Shown: positions 1 to 6,913 of the stretch, piece after piece | Layout: each line of letters opens with the position of its first letter | Numbering within the stretch: position 1 is the stretch's first letter | NCBI GenBank assembly: GCA_012511315.1 | Contig: JAAZGI010000124.1 | Coordinates: 1 to 9,605, forward strand | DNA: 9,605 nucleotides | Direction: 5' to 3' | Source: Clostridium sp. | GTDB taxonomy: Bacteria > Bacillota > Clostridia > Clostridiales > Clostridiaceae | Program-made: the position numbers and the translations under genes | Notes under the pieces: model-generated | The model's input: only the letters and a program-made list of their open reading frames with translations | Told to the model about the DNA's origin: nothing | The model's database searches: none

Positions 1-512
1 TAGACACCGGTGATATCCTCTTAAAAGATGAAGTAAAGATTCCTCAAGACATGACTTATGGCGAACTCCATGATCGCTTAATGGAGGGAGGGGGACCTCT
101 TTTAGAGCAAACTGTCAATGGTTTGATCAAAGGAAGTGTTAAACCAGAAGCTCAGCCTGAAGAAGGTGTTAGCCATGTGCGTAAATTCACCAAGCAAGAT
201 GCTGAAATTGATTTTTCGAAATCCACGGTGGAGGTTTTAAACCTAGTACGTGGCATGGCACCGCGACCTTTAGCCTATACTTGGGCAGATGACATGATCG
301 TGAAAATTGTAAAAGCTAGTGGCGAAGATTGGACGGGACAAGAAGCGCCTGGGACAATTCTTGCCCAGGAAAAGACTGGTATTTTAGTTAAAACTGGCGA
401 TGGCGCCTTGGCGATTCATAAACTCCAGCTACCGGGGAAACGTCCCCTGGCTGTGGGCGATTTTTTAAATGGCAATCGCTTTCAACAAAGTCACTTTAAA
501 AGGAGTGTTTAA
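1..512 (+). CDS. fmt: Methionyl-tRNA formyltransferase, 3' part (5' end outside window)
   Basis: Fmt transfers a formyl group from 10-formyl-tetrahydrofolate to Met-tRNAfMet in the cytosol for translation initiation. The open frame runs in from the left edge (first whole codon at position 3), leaving 169 residues of a family of about 310. It opens with DTGDILL, the segment that holds the catalytic Asp of the N-terminal hydrolase fold (D144 in E. coli). GELHDRL follows. The C-terminal tRNA-binding domain then shows FTKQDAEIDF, VRGMAPRPLAYTW and, near the end, a KRPLAVGDFLNG segment, all typical of Fmt. The first ATG (position 51) is internal and is not the start. The stop lies 2 nt before the next gene, whose ribosome binding site sits inside the fmt end, so the two are co-transcribed. 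Identification is firm; the missing N-terminal half cannot be judged. Confidence 0.96.
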   Translation, partial: DTGDILLKDEVKIPQDMTYGELHDRLMEGGGPLLEQTVNGLIKGSVKPEAQPEEGVSHVRKFTKQDAEIDFSKSTVEVLNLVRGMAPRPLAYTWADDMIVKIVKASGEDWTGQEAPGTILAQEKTGILVKTGDGALAIHKLQLPGKRPLAVGDFLNGNRFQQSHFKRSV

Positions 513-514
513 GA

Positions 515-1219
515 ATGATCTTATCTTCGGCTGTTTTAGCCTTTATGCCTTATATGGATTCAACTATGCTGATTCTCTTGCCTGGTATTTTACTAGGTAT
601 GTGGGCTCAGGCAAGAATCTCATCAACTTTTAATACCTATTCTAAAGTAGCTAATCGCCGTGGGTTAACCGGCGCTCAGGTAGCTCGTTATATCCTGGAT
701 AATTCTGGATTACAAACCGTTACCATTGAACGGGTGCGGGGTAATTTAACGGATCACTATGATCCTAGAGGCAAAGTGTTGCGCCTATCCGACAGCGTTT
801 ATGGTAGTCAGTCTGTGGCTGCCCTTGGTGTGGCAGCTCATGAAGTGGGTCACGCCATTCAGGATGATGTGGATTATCGTCCCATGCGTTTACGGGGTGC
901 CATTGTTCCTTTGGCTTCCTTTGGTAGTAACTTTTCCATGATTCTTGTGTTAGCAGGATTATTTTTAGGTGGAACTTTTATTAAGGCGGGAGCATTTCTC
1001 TTTCTATTTACGGTGATCTTCCAGCTAGTAACCTTGCCAGTGGAATTTGATGCCTCAAAGAGAGCTTTGCGGATTTTAGATACAGGCATCTTAGAGCCTC
1101 AAGAAGTTGCTGGTGCCAAAAAAGTACTCAATGCAGCGGCCTTAACTTATGTGGCAGCAGCCATAACTGGAATCTTGAGTTTTCTTCGTTTACTTGTGTT
1201 GGCAGGGAGACGGGATTAA
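515..1219 (+). CDS. yugP: Membrane zinc metallopeptidase, YugP / Zn_peptidase_2 family
   Basis: This 234-residue protein belongs to the putative neutral zinc metallopeptidase family of Bacillus YugP (about 225 residues). The zinc motif AAHEVGHAIQDD has H109, E110 and H113; E177 in LPVEFDASKRA is the probable third ligand. Other family marks are WAQARISSTFNTYSKV (30-45), GLTGAQVAR (50-58) and the HYDPRGKVLRLS stretch (81-92). Hydrophobic segments lie near 12-32, 128-151, 155-175 and 208-230, so it is an integral membrane protein. Substrates of this family are not established. An AGGAG site 9 nt upstream supports the ATG at 515. The TAA shares its last base with the rsmB ATG. Its position between fmt and rsmB suggests co-transcription rather than a shared pathway. 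Confidence 0.9.
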   Translation: MILSSAVLAFMPYMDSTMLILLPGILLGMWAQARISSTFNTYSKVANRRGLTGAQVARYILDNSGLQTVTIERVRGNLTDHYDPRGKVLRLSDSVYGSQSVAALGVAAHEVGHAIQDDVDYRPMRLRGAIVPLASFGSNFSMILVLAGLFLGGTFIKAGAFLFLFTVIFQLVTLPVEFDASKRALRILDTGILEPQEVAGAKKVLNAAALTYVAAAITGILSFLRLLVLAGRRD

Positions 1220-2556
1220 TGGATCAAGCCAGAAAACTTGCTGGTGATTTATTGACTAAAATCACAAAGGAAAACCTTCATTCAGGCACTGTCCTGGATG
1301 AAGCTCTGTCTGGTGATAAACTGTCAATTCAGGATAAAGCCTTTGTCACGGAACTAGTTTATGGTTCCCTGGCAAGGCTTTATTCCATCGACCGGATGAT
1401 CATGAACTATTCTAAAGTGAAACTAAAAAAGATGGAAGATCAAGTCTTGTCTCAACTTAGGTTGGCCATCTATCAAATTAAATACTTAGATCGAGTGCCT
1501 TCCTTTGCTGCAGTCTCTGAGGCGGTAACCATTGTTCGCAAGAAAAGTCCGCGGGGTGGAGGATTTGTGAATGGGGTTTTGCGAAGCATATTGCGAGATG
1601 AAAAACCTTTAAAATTCAAGGATGAGGTGGAAGAACTTGCCTTTGAGTTTTCCTTAAAGCCAGATTTGGTTCGTCATTTTATGGCGGAATTTCCTCAGCG
1701 TTATAAAGAAGTCATGGCAGCCCTAGTTCAAGCCGAAGGAATTTGCATTCGCATTAATGTGGATCAAATCAGCCCCAAGGCTTATATGGAGTTACTGGAT
1801 GAGGCGGATTATGAGTATCGTCCAGGCTGGTTTTCAGACCAGTTTCTCTACTTGGACCGCCAAGGCGGCATGCGCAGCTTGCCCGGCTATCGGGAAGGTT
1901 ATTTCTCGGTTCAAAATGAAGCAGCGGCTTTACCACCCATGGTATTAGCAAAAACCATGGAATCAGGGTTAGCCTTGGATTTATGTGCAGCTCCTGGTGG
2001 TAAGAGTGCTTTCTTAAAAGAGATCTTACCGGATCTTTCGGTGATTGCCTTTGATTTAACGGAGCAAAAGCTTCTACGTATGAGAGAAAACTTCAAACGA
2101 TTGGGTTTAGACATTAAGACCAAAGTGGCTGATGCCACGAAGTTTTTGCCAGAGCTAGAGGATCAAGCAGAGGGCATCCTAATGGATGTGCCATGCTCTG
2201 GGCTGGGCCTTTTAGGTCGTAAACCGGATATTCGCCTGCACATCGATCAAAAGGCTATGCAGGAGCTGTCAGAGATTCAATTAAAGATTTTAAACAATGG
2301 ATCCCGCTACTTAAAATCCGGTGCCCATTTAATTTATTCTACCTGCACTTTAAATCGTGGTGAAAATCAAGACGTGGTTCAAAAGTTTTTAAAAGAGCAG
2401 CCTGATTTTAGCCTGGATGACACTCTTTTAATGGATTTGGTGGAACAAGCTCATGGCAAAGGACTGGACCAACTAGTTTTAGAAGAAGGGATGCTGACGG
2501 TGTTACCGGGACAGGGTCTTGATGGTTTCTTTCTGGCTGTTATAAAAAAGTCTTAA
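1219..2556 (+). CDS. rsmB: 16S rRNA (cytosine-967-C5)-methyltransferase RsmB
   Basis: RsmB makes m5C967 (E. coli numbering) on 16S rRNA using S-adenosylmethionine. The protein is 445 residues, a full family length. Residues 1-130 form the NusB-like RNA-binding domain (AFVTELVYGSLARLYSIDRM at 41-60, GFVNGVLR at 115-122). The methyltransferase domain follows: LDLCAAPGGKS (253-263, SAM binding), FDLTEQKL (278-285), DVPCSGLGLLGRKPDIR (323-339) and YSTCTLNRGEN (373-383). C376 in the TCT motif matches the catalytic nucleophile and C326 in the PC motif the second cysteine that releases product; both are present. It ends DGFFLAVIKK as the family does. AGGGAGA at 1204-1210 sets the ATG, which overlaps the preceding stop by one base. 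It appears to be the last gene of its transcription unit. Confidence 0.96.
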   Translation: MDQARKLAGDLLTKITKENLHSGTVLDEALSGDKLSIQDKAFVTELVYGSLARLYSIDRMIMNYSKVKLKKMEDQVLSQLRLAIYQIKYLDRVPSFAAVSEAVTIVRKKSPRGGGFVNGVLRSILRDEKPLKFKDEVEELAFEFSLKPDLVRHFMAEFPQRYKEVMAALVQAEGICIRINVDQISPKAYMELLDEADYEYRPGWFSDQFLYLDRQGGMRSLPGYREGYFSVQNEAAALPPMVLAKTMESGLALDLCAAPGGKSAFLKEILPDLSVIAFDLTEQKLLRMRENFKRLGLDIKTKVADATKFLPELEDQAEGILMDVPCSGLGLLGRKPDIRLHIDQKAMQELSEIQLKILNNGSRYLKSGAHLIYSTCTLNRGENQDVVQKFLKEQPDFSLDDTLLMDLVEQAHGKGLDQLVLEEGMLTVLPGQGLDGFFLAVIKKS

Positions 2557-2761
2557 GAATATAGAGAGGCTGTAAGGCCTCTTAAGAATTGAAAGCCTAC
2601 TATATTTAAGATGCGTTTTAAGATTAAAGCGACCAAAGTTTTTCCTTGGAGTTTGGTTAAAACCTTTCAAATAAGCCTATTAAAATCGTTTTATTTTGCC
2701 AATGAAAGTCTTAATTAATATGACTTTTTTAAGGATATAGGGCCAGGATTTTAAAAAATCA

Positions 2762-2815
2762 AAAAACCTTTTGCTAAGTGGTGTAAAATCACTGAGGTGA
2801 AGGGTTTTTGTTATT
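2762..2815. terminator. Long terminator-like hairpin, possibly bidirectional
   Basis: The outer arms AAAAACC(TT) at 2762-2770 and (AA)GGGTTTTT at 2800-2809 pair with one bulged G. An inner stem of agtg / cact continues around 2777-2793. On the + strand it is followed by tttttgttatttg; on the - strand by ggttttttgatttttt, so it could act both ways. It lies about 200 nt after rsmB and about 35 nt before the promoter of rlmN, where it would insulate the two units. The stem is interrupted and the T-run is broken by G and A, so strength is uncertain. Confidence 0.55.
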
Positions 2816-2843
2816 TGTTTTTCACTCATGGCCAGGTGATGTA

Positions 2844-2852
2844 TGGTATAAT
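2844..2852 (+). promoter_or_regulatory. Extended -10 promoter upstream of rlmN
   Basis: TGGTATAAT gives a perfect TATAAT (2847-2852) preceded by the TGn extension. No good -35 hexamer lies at 16-18 nt spacing; ACTCAT and its neighbours are poor. An extended -10 can compensate for a weak -35 with the housekeeping sigma factor. Transcription would start near 2859, giving a leader of about 43 nt before the rlmN start. It probably drives rlmN, stp and prkC. Confidence 0.6.
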
Positions 2853-2888
2853 AATTTAGAAATTTATTAAATTTACTGTAAATAGTTT

Positions 2889-2897
2889 GGATGGAGA
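2889..2897 (+). promoter_or_regulatory. Ribosome binding site fixing the TTG start of rlmN
   Basis: GGATGGAGA lies here, with its GGAG ending 5 nt before the TTG at 2902. The in-frame TTG at 2887 has no Shine-Dalgarno upstream and would place this site inside the gene. The ATG at 2891 is out of frame. Starting at 2902 also gives an N-terminus (MINILNLTPEKL) like that of other RlmN proteins. Confidence 0.75.
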
Positions 2898-2901
2898 ATC
2901 A

Positions 2902-3963
2902 TTGATTAATATATTAAACCTCACACCTGAGAAATTAAAACAAAGCCTAAAGGAGTTGGGTGAAAAGCCCTTCCGAGCAGACCAGATTTTAAACTGGATT
3001 TATCAAGGCGTATTTGAATTTGACGACATGTTGAACCTTTCTCAATCCACTCGTGCTCTTCTAAAAGAAAGTTACACGGTGGATGTTCCAAAGATTATCA
3101 AGTTAATGAAATCCGTAGATGGAACAAGAAAAGGGTTATTGAAACTAAAAGACGGTCACATTATTGAAGCTGTGCTAATGAAGTATGAGCATGGCTATTC
3201 TGTATGTATTTCGACTCAAGTTGGATGCCGTATGGGATGTAGTTTCTGTGCTTCCACCAAAGAAGGTTTGGTGCGAAACTTAACGCCTGGCGAAATGATT
3301 GGTCAGATTTTAGCCTTAAGTGAAGTGGCGGGCGAGCGGATATCAAACCTTGTCTTAATGGGCTCGGGAGAACCTTTAGATAACTTTGATCATGTGGCAA
3401 AGTTTCTTGAAATGGTATCAGCCCCTTGGGGTCTAAATATTGGGCAACGCCGAATTACCTTATCGACCTGTGGCATTGCACCTAGAATTCGTGACTTTGC
3501 TGATTTAGATAACCAAGTGAAACTTGCCATCTCCCTGCATCAAACCACTGATGCGGCGCGCAGAGAATTGATGCCGGTGGCTTGGCAATATGATTTAAAA
3601 GAGTTGTTTGCTGCATTACGCTACTATCAGGATAAAACCAATCGACGCATATCTTTTGAGTATGCTTTGGTGGAAGGCGTGAATGATACGCAAGAAGATG
3701 CAGTGAGGCTTCGAGATTTGCTAAGAGGGATGATGAGTCACGTCAATTTGATTCCCCTCAATGAAATTAAAGATAGCCTTTTGCATAAACCTGATATGAA
3801 AAAAATTGAGACTTTTAAACGGTGGTTGGAAAGCTTTGGCATCCCAACTACGATTCGGCGGGAAATGGGCTCAGATATTGAGGCGGCCTGTGGTCAGTTG
3901 AAACGAAGTTTTCTTGATCAGGGAGGTGGACTCCATGGCGGAGAAAATGACGGACATCGGTAA
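2902..3963 (+). CDS. rlmN: Dual-specificity RNA methyltransferase RlmN (radical SAM)
   Basis: RlmN installs m2A2503 in 23S rRNA and m2A37 in some tRNAs by radical SAM chemistry. From the TTG at 2902 the protein has 353 residues, the usual length. The N-terminal helical domain includes ELGEKPFRADQILNWIY (18-34). The [4Fe-4S] motif CRMGCSFC places cysteines at 109, 113 and 116. C102 in VCISTQVG matches E. coli C118, and C330 in DIEAACGQL matches C355, the methyl-carrying cysteine, so all catalytic cysteines are present. LMGSGEPLDN (152-161) is the GEPL SAM-binding segment. RREMGSDIEAACGQL has Met where Arg (RRERG) is usual. The last 29 nt overlap stp, whose ribosome binding site lies inside this gene. 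An extended -10 promoter precedes it. Cfr is excluded by the standard RlmN spacing and conserved context. Confidence 0.95.
   Translation: MINILNLTPEKLKQSLKELGEKPFRADQILNWIYQGVFEFDDMLNLSQSTRALLKESYTVDVPKIIKLMKSVDGTRKGLLKLKDGHIIEAVLMKYEHGYSVCISTQVGCRMGCSFCASTKEGLVRNLTPGEMIGQILALSEVAGERISNLVLMGSGEPLDNFDHVAKFLEMVSAPWGLNIGQRRITLSTCGIAPRIRDFADLDNQVKLAISLHQTTDAARRELMPVAWQYDLKELFAALRYYQDKTNRRISFEYALVEGVNDTQEDAVRLRDLLRGMMSHVNLIPLNEIKDSLLHKPDMKKIETFKRWLESFGIPTTIRREMGSDIEAACGQLKRSFLDQGGGLHGGENDGHR
3921..3929 (+). promoter_or_regulatory. Strong ribosome binding site of stp inside the rlmN end
   Basis: GGGAGGTGG sits within the last codons of rlmN, 5 nt before the ATG at 3935. It decides the stp start and shows that stp is translated from the same message while ribosomes finish rlmN. 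Confidence 0.8.
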
Positions 3964-4657
3964 CTTTCGTAAAACCAATGAAGACTTTGTAGATTTTGAT
4001 ATCACCAAGGATTATGGTTTTTATATCGTTTGTGACGGCATCGGGGGACATCGAGCGGGAGAAATTGCCTCCCGAGAGGCCACCGAATTAATTACCAATT
4101 ATATTCGAGAATTTTATAATCGTAATATTGCGCCCCATATTTTGGAATCGGCGATTCAAAAAGCCAACCAAGAAATTTATCGAATGTCGGCGGAAAATCT
4201 AAAGTTAAATGGCATGGGAACAACTATTACCTGTGCTCTAGACGTGGGCAATGAAGTCTATGTAGCTCATGCTGGTGACTCGTCAGCCTTTTTAATTAAG
4301 GACGATCGAATTGCCAAACTAACTCGGGATCATTCCTTGGTTCAGGAATTGGTGGACACTGGGAGTTTAACGGAAGAGGAGCGAGCCTCTCATCCGCAAA
4401 AAAACATCATTACTCGATCCTTGGGTACCCATGAACAAGTTAAAGTAGATATTCTTGAAGTGGAAAAAAGTCATTTTGATTATATGATTCTTTGCACTGA
4501 CGGTTTGTCAGATTATGTAAGCAAAGAAGATATGTTAAAAGTTCATTTAGAAGAGCCAGATAAAAAGAAATTTGTGGAAACAATGGTGAACTTGGCAAAG
4601 GAAAGGGGAAGTCAAGATAACATTTCACTGTTGATTTTCAAAGGAGATCGTAAATGA
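3935..4657 (+). CDS. stp: PP2C-family Ser/Thr protein phosphatase (PrpC/Stp)
   Basis: This cytosolic metal-dependent phosphatase removes phosphate from PrkC and its substrates. It has 240 residues, a single minimal PP2C domain. Motifs in order: FRKTNED (11-17; R12 phosphate, D17), CDGIGGH (33-39; D34 and G35 bind metal), GMGTT (93-97), HAGDSS (112-117; D115), DHS (132-134), ITRSLG (159-164), LCTDGLSD (187-193 with D189) and GSQDNIS (225-231; D228). All metal-binding Asp residues are present. The usual GDSR motif reads GDSS, an uncommon change at a non-metal position. GGGAGGTGG at 3921-3929 lies 5 nt before the ATG at 3935, so this start is preferred over the upstream TTG at 3914; the ATG at 3947 is a weaker alternative. 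The stop overlaps the prkC start as ATGA, implying translational coupling. Confidence 0.94.
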   Translation: MAEKMTDIGNFRKTNEDFVDFDITKDYGFYIVCDGIGGHRAGEIASREATELITNYIREFYNRNIAPHILESAIQKANQEIYRMSAENLKLNGMGTTITCALDVGNEVYVAHAGDSSAFLIKDDRIAKLTRDHSLVQELVDTGSLTEEERASHPQKNIITRSLGTHEQVKVDILEVEKSHFDYMILCTDGLSDYVSKEDMLKVHLEEPDKKKFVETMVNLAKERGSQDNISLLIFKGDRK

Positions 4658-6864
4658 TTGGAAGAATACTGGGTAAAAGATACCAAATTGTAGAAAAAGT
4701 TGCCATGGGTGGAATGAGCAACGTATATAAAGCGCTGGATATGAATTTAAAGCGCTACGATGCGATTAAGATTTTAAAAGAAGAATTTGCTCAAAACACA
4801 GAATTTTTAGAGCAATTCCGGCAAGAGGCAAACTCTGTAGCTGGGTTGAATCATCCAAATATCGTTAATATTTATAATGTGGGCTCAGAACAGGGGCTGC
4901 AATATATTGTAATGGAGTATATTAAAGGGCGAACTCTAAAAAAGATTATCAAAGAAAAAGGACGGCTCTTTCAAGATCAAGTCATCAATTACTCTGAGCA
5001 GATTGCTAAGGGTCTGCAACATGCTCATATTAATGGTATTATTCACCGTGATATTAAGCCCCATAATATTTTAATTACCGATGATGATCGGGTTAAAATC
5101 TTTGATTTTGGCATTGCCAAGCACTCCGAATCATCGACCATGACCAATTCAGGTCGGATTATTGGATCGGTTCATTATTTTTCACCAGAGCAAGCTAGAG
5201 GTTTGACAACGGATTTACGGTCTGACATCTATTCATTGGGGATTGTGATGTATGAAATGGTCACAGGCCGACTGCCCTTTGATTCTGAGAGTCCTGTAAC
5301 CATTGCTTTAAAGCATATGCAAGAACCGGTGATTCCACCGATTACCATTAATTCTAGCATTTCAGAAAAGCTCAATGCAGTGATTATGAAAGCGGTAGCC
5401 AAAGACCCCATTGATCGTTATCAAAGCATGGATGATATGCTTACTGATATTCAGCGGGTGAAAGGGGCTGGTCCCTTAGTTTATGCTATTGCTGATGGCA
5501 ATGGTGAAGTTCCTACCAAAGCTACCATGGACTCTACTCAAGTCATGTCACCTGTGAGAACCACAGGACCTGTCACGGCCAAGGCAAAGTTTGATGGAAT
5601 GCCTCCAGACGGTGACGATGAATTTGAATACGATGAAATTATTGAAGAAGAACAAAGAGAAAAACGACGCAATCGTGGACTGTTGGCTCTATTGGTAGGG
5701 CTTGTCATCTTATTGACTGGAGTTAGCGTATACGCCGTGAACTATTTTAATAATCTAAACGATTCGCGACAAGAGCAAAATGACCAGAAAACCATGTCTA
5801 TGATTAACATTGTAGGAATGAGTGAGGCTAAGGCTCGCCTAGAGCTTTCAAAATTCCAGATCAAGCTTGAGCCTGAGTACATTACGTCAGAAACACCCGG
5901 TGGGTTTGTACTGGAATCATCACCGAATGCAGGGGAAGAAGTGCAAACCGGCGGAACGGTAAAAGCTAAAGTTTCAAAAACTCGCGAGATCGTTAAAGTG
6001 CCAGATTTCTCCAATATGAATTTGGAACAAGCACGAGCAGCTATCATTGGTTCAGATCTAGTTGAAGGTAAGGTCGATGATGTTTATCATGACTATATCT
6101 TGGAAGGTATTGTCATTACCTCAGACCCCTTATCTGGTCGGGAACTGGAAAAAGGCAGCACGGTTAATTTGACCATATCCAAAGGCAAGGATCCAAACAA
6201 AGAAGATTTAGTTGTTCCAGATATCCTAGGTTTAGAGCCAAGTCTGGCCAGTGAGACCTTGATGGCAGCAAAACTAAAACTTGGTAGCACCACCTATGTA
6301 ATGGTGGAAGATAAAGACTTTGATGGTAAGGTTGTGAGACAAAGCTTACCCATGGGAACACGGGTAACATTGGATACTGTAATTAATGTGGAAATTGGTA
6401 AGTATGAAGAAACCTCGGCTCCAGAATCGACAACCACGCCTGCTTCTAAACCAGGAGTCCCCAAGCCGGAGGACACTAAGCCGGCAGACACTAAGCCGGA
6501 AGACGCTAAGCCGGAAGACACTAAGCCGGAAGATACCAAGCCAGAGGCTACAAAGCCTGATACTAAACCAGCCACTAAGCCGGTAACAACTACGACTCCA
6601 GGAACAAAACCACCAGCTACTGGAAAGGTTACGGCGAAAGATCTAGTGGAAAAAGATTACTATGAAGCAGAAGAGATTGCTTTAAAAGCAGGCTATACCA
6701 TTAGTATTCTAAACCTACATAACCCTGATGGTTCTGTAGTTCCAACGGCTAAGAAAAATGAATTAATGGATCAAGGAAAAATTAATGCAGTGGTTAAAGA
6801 AGTCGATATATCAAACAAACGAATTCTAGTTAATGCACTGAGTAATGTTCCTTACAATGAATAA
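4654..6864 (+). CDS. prkC: PASTA-domain Ser/Thr protein kinase (PrkC / Stk type)
   Basis: A 736-residue membrane kinase that senses muropeptides or lipid II and phosphorylates translation, division and envelope proteins. The cytoplasmic kinase domain (about 8-270) has VAMGGMSNVY (16-25), K39 in AIKIL, E58, HRDIKPHN (131-138; D133), DFG (151-153) and an activation loop with T162 and T164 before GSVHYFSPEQARG (171-183). An acidic juxtamembrane stretch and REKRRNR (335-341) precede the membrane helix (342-362). Outside are three PASTA domains (about 382-441, 446-510, 518-582); the first lacks the usual VPD opening. A Pro/Thr-rich linker with KPEDT repeats (585-655) and a C-terminal module (658-736), perhaps a degenerate fourth PASTA, follow. 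The first Gly of the nucleotide loop is Ala17. The ATG overlaps the stp stop as ATGA, with GGAG 7 nt upstream. A terminator follows. Confidence 0.95.
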   Translation: MIGRILGKRYQIVEKVAMGGMSNVYKALDMNLKRYDAIKILKEEFAQNTEFLEQFRQEANSVAGLNHPNIVNIYNVGSEQGLQYIVMEYIKGRTLKKIIKEKGRLFQDQVINYSEQIAKGLQHAHINGIIHRDIKPHNILITDDDRVKIFDFGIAKHSESSTMTNSGRIIGSVHYFSPEQARGLTTDLRSDIYSLGIVMYEMVTGRLPFDSESPVTIALKHMQEPVIPPITINSSISEKLNAVIMKAVAKDPIDRYQSMDDMLTDIQRVKGAGPLVYAIADGNGEVPTKATMDSTQVMSPVRTTGPVTAKAKFDGMPPDGDDEFEYDEIIEEEQREKRRNRGLLALLVGLVILLTGVSVYAVNYFNNLNDSRQEQNDQKTMSMINIVGMSEAKARLELSKFQIKLEPEYITSETPGGFVLESSPNAGEEVQTGGTVKAKVSKTREIVKVPDFSNMNLEQARAAIIGSDLVEGKVDDVYHDYILEGIVITSDPLSGRELEKGSTVNLTISKGKDPNKEDLVVPDILGLEPSLASETLMAAKLKLGSTTYVMVEDKDFDGKVVRQSLPMGTRVTLDTVINVEIGKYEETSAPESTTTPASKPGVPKPEDTKPADTKPEDAKPEDTKPEDTKPEATKPDTKPATKPVTTTTPGTKPPATGKVTAKDLVEKDYYEAEEIALKAGYTISILNLHNPDGSVVPTAKKNELMDQGKINAVVKEVDISNKRILVNALSNVPYNE
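6463..6588 (+). repeat. 15-bp tandem repeat encoding the KPEDT linker of PrkC
   Basis: Six 15-bp units (6463-6552) encode KPEDT, KPADT, KPEDA, KPEDT, KPEDT and KPEAT. They are followed by three 12-bp units encoding KPDT, KPAT and KPVT (6553-6588). Several units are nearly identical at the DNA level (aagccggaagacact type), which suggests recent slippage. All units keep the frame. The protein segment is an extended, charged, Pro-rich spacer between PASTA 3 and the C-terminal module, presumably crossing the cell wall. Confidence 0.92.
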
Positions 6865-6871
6865 AAATAAG

Positions 6872-6896
6872 AAAAGCCCGTGTTAACGGGCTTTTT
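6872..6896 (+). terminator. Intrinsic terminator after prkC
   Basis: The arms aaaagcccgt (6872-6881) and acgggctttt (6886-6895) pair perfectly over 10 bp around the loop gtta, followed by a run of five T (6892-6896). It starts 8 nt after the prkC stop. It is also only 8 nt upstream of the rsgA Shine-Dalgarno, leaving no room for a promoter in between, so any rsgA transcript that starts upstream must read through it. Confidence 0.9.
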
Positions 6897-6913
6897 CGCT
6901 CATGGAGGTATGA

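Larger units (their letters stand above)
2557..2901. other. Intergenic region between two transcription units
   Basis: About 345 nt without a supported gene. A short hairpin (agaggc / gcctct, 2565-2582) lies just after rsmB, flanked by a direct repeat tcttaagaat at 2551-2560 and 2580-2589. It has no T-run, so it is not a convincing terminator. A weak A/T hairpin with six T (aaagtc / gacttt, 2705-2730) follows. The long terminator-like hairpin and the promoter listed separately occupy 2762-2852. A 35-codon frame at 2611-2718 has no ribosome binding site and is not called. The region separates the fmt-yugP-rsmB unit from the rlmN-stp-prkC unit. Confidence 0.7.

Noticed and set aside
2611..2718. 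35-codon + strand frame in the rsmB-rlmN spacer
   Set aside because: No Shine-Dalgarno upstream, no promoter with proper spacing (TTGAAA and TATATT are only 6 nt apart), and no recognisable sequence.
2887..2901. Upstream TTG at 2887 as the rlmN start
   Set aside because: No ribosome binding site before it; the good site GGATGGAGA lies downstream and points to the TTG at 2902.
6386..6586. Overlapping + strand frame of 66 codons, Arg/Lys/Ser-rich, across the prkC repeat
   Set aside because: Shadow of the repeat-encoded linker in another frame; same for the minus-strand Ser/Gly/Leu repeat frame at 6294-6575.
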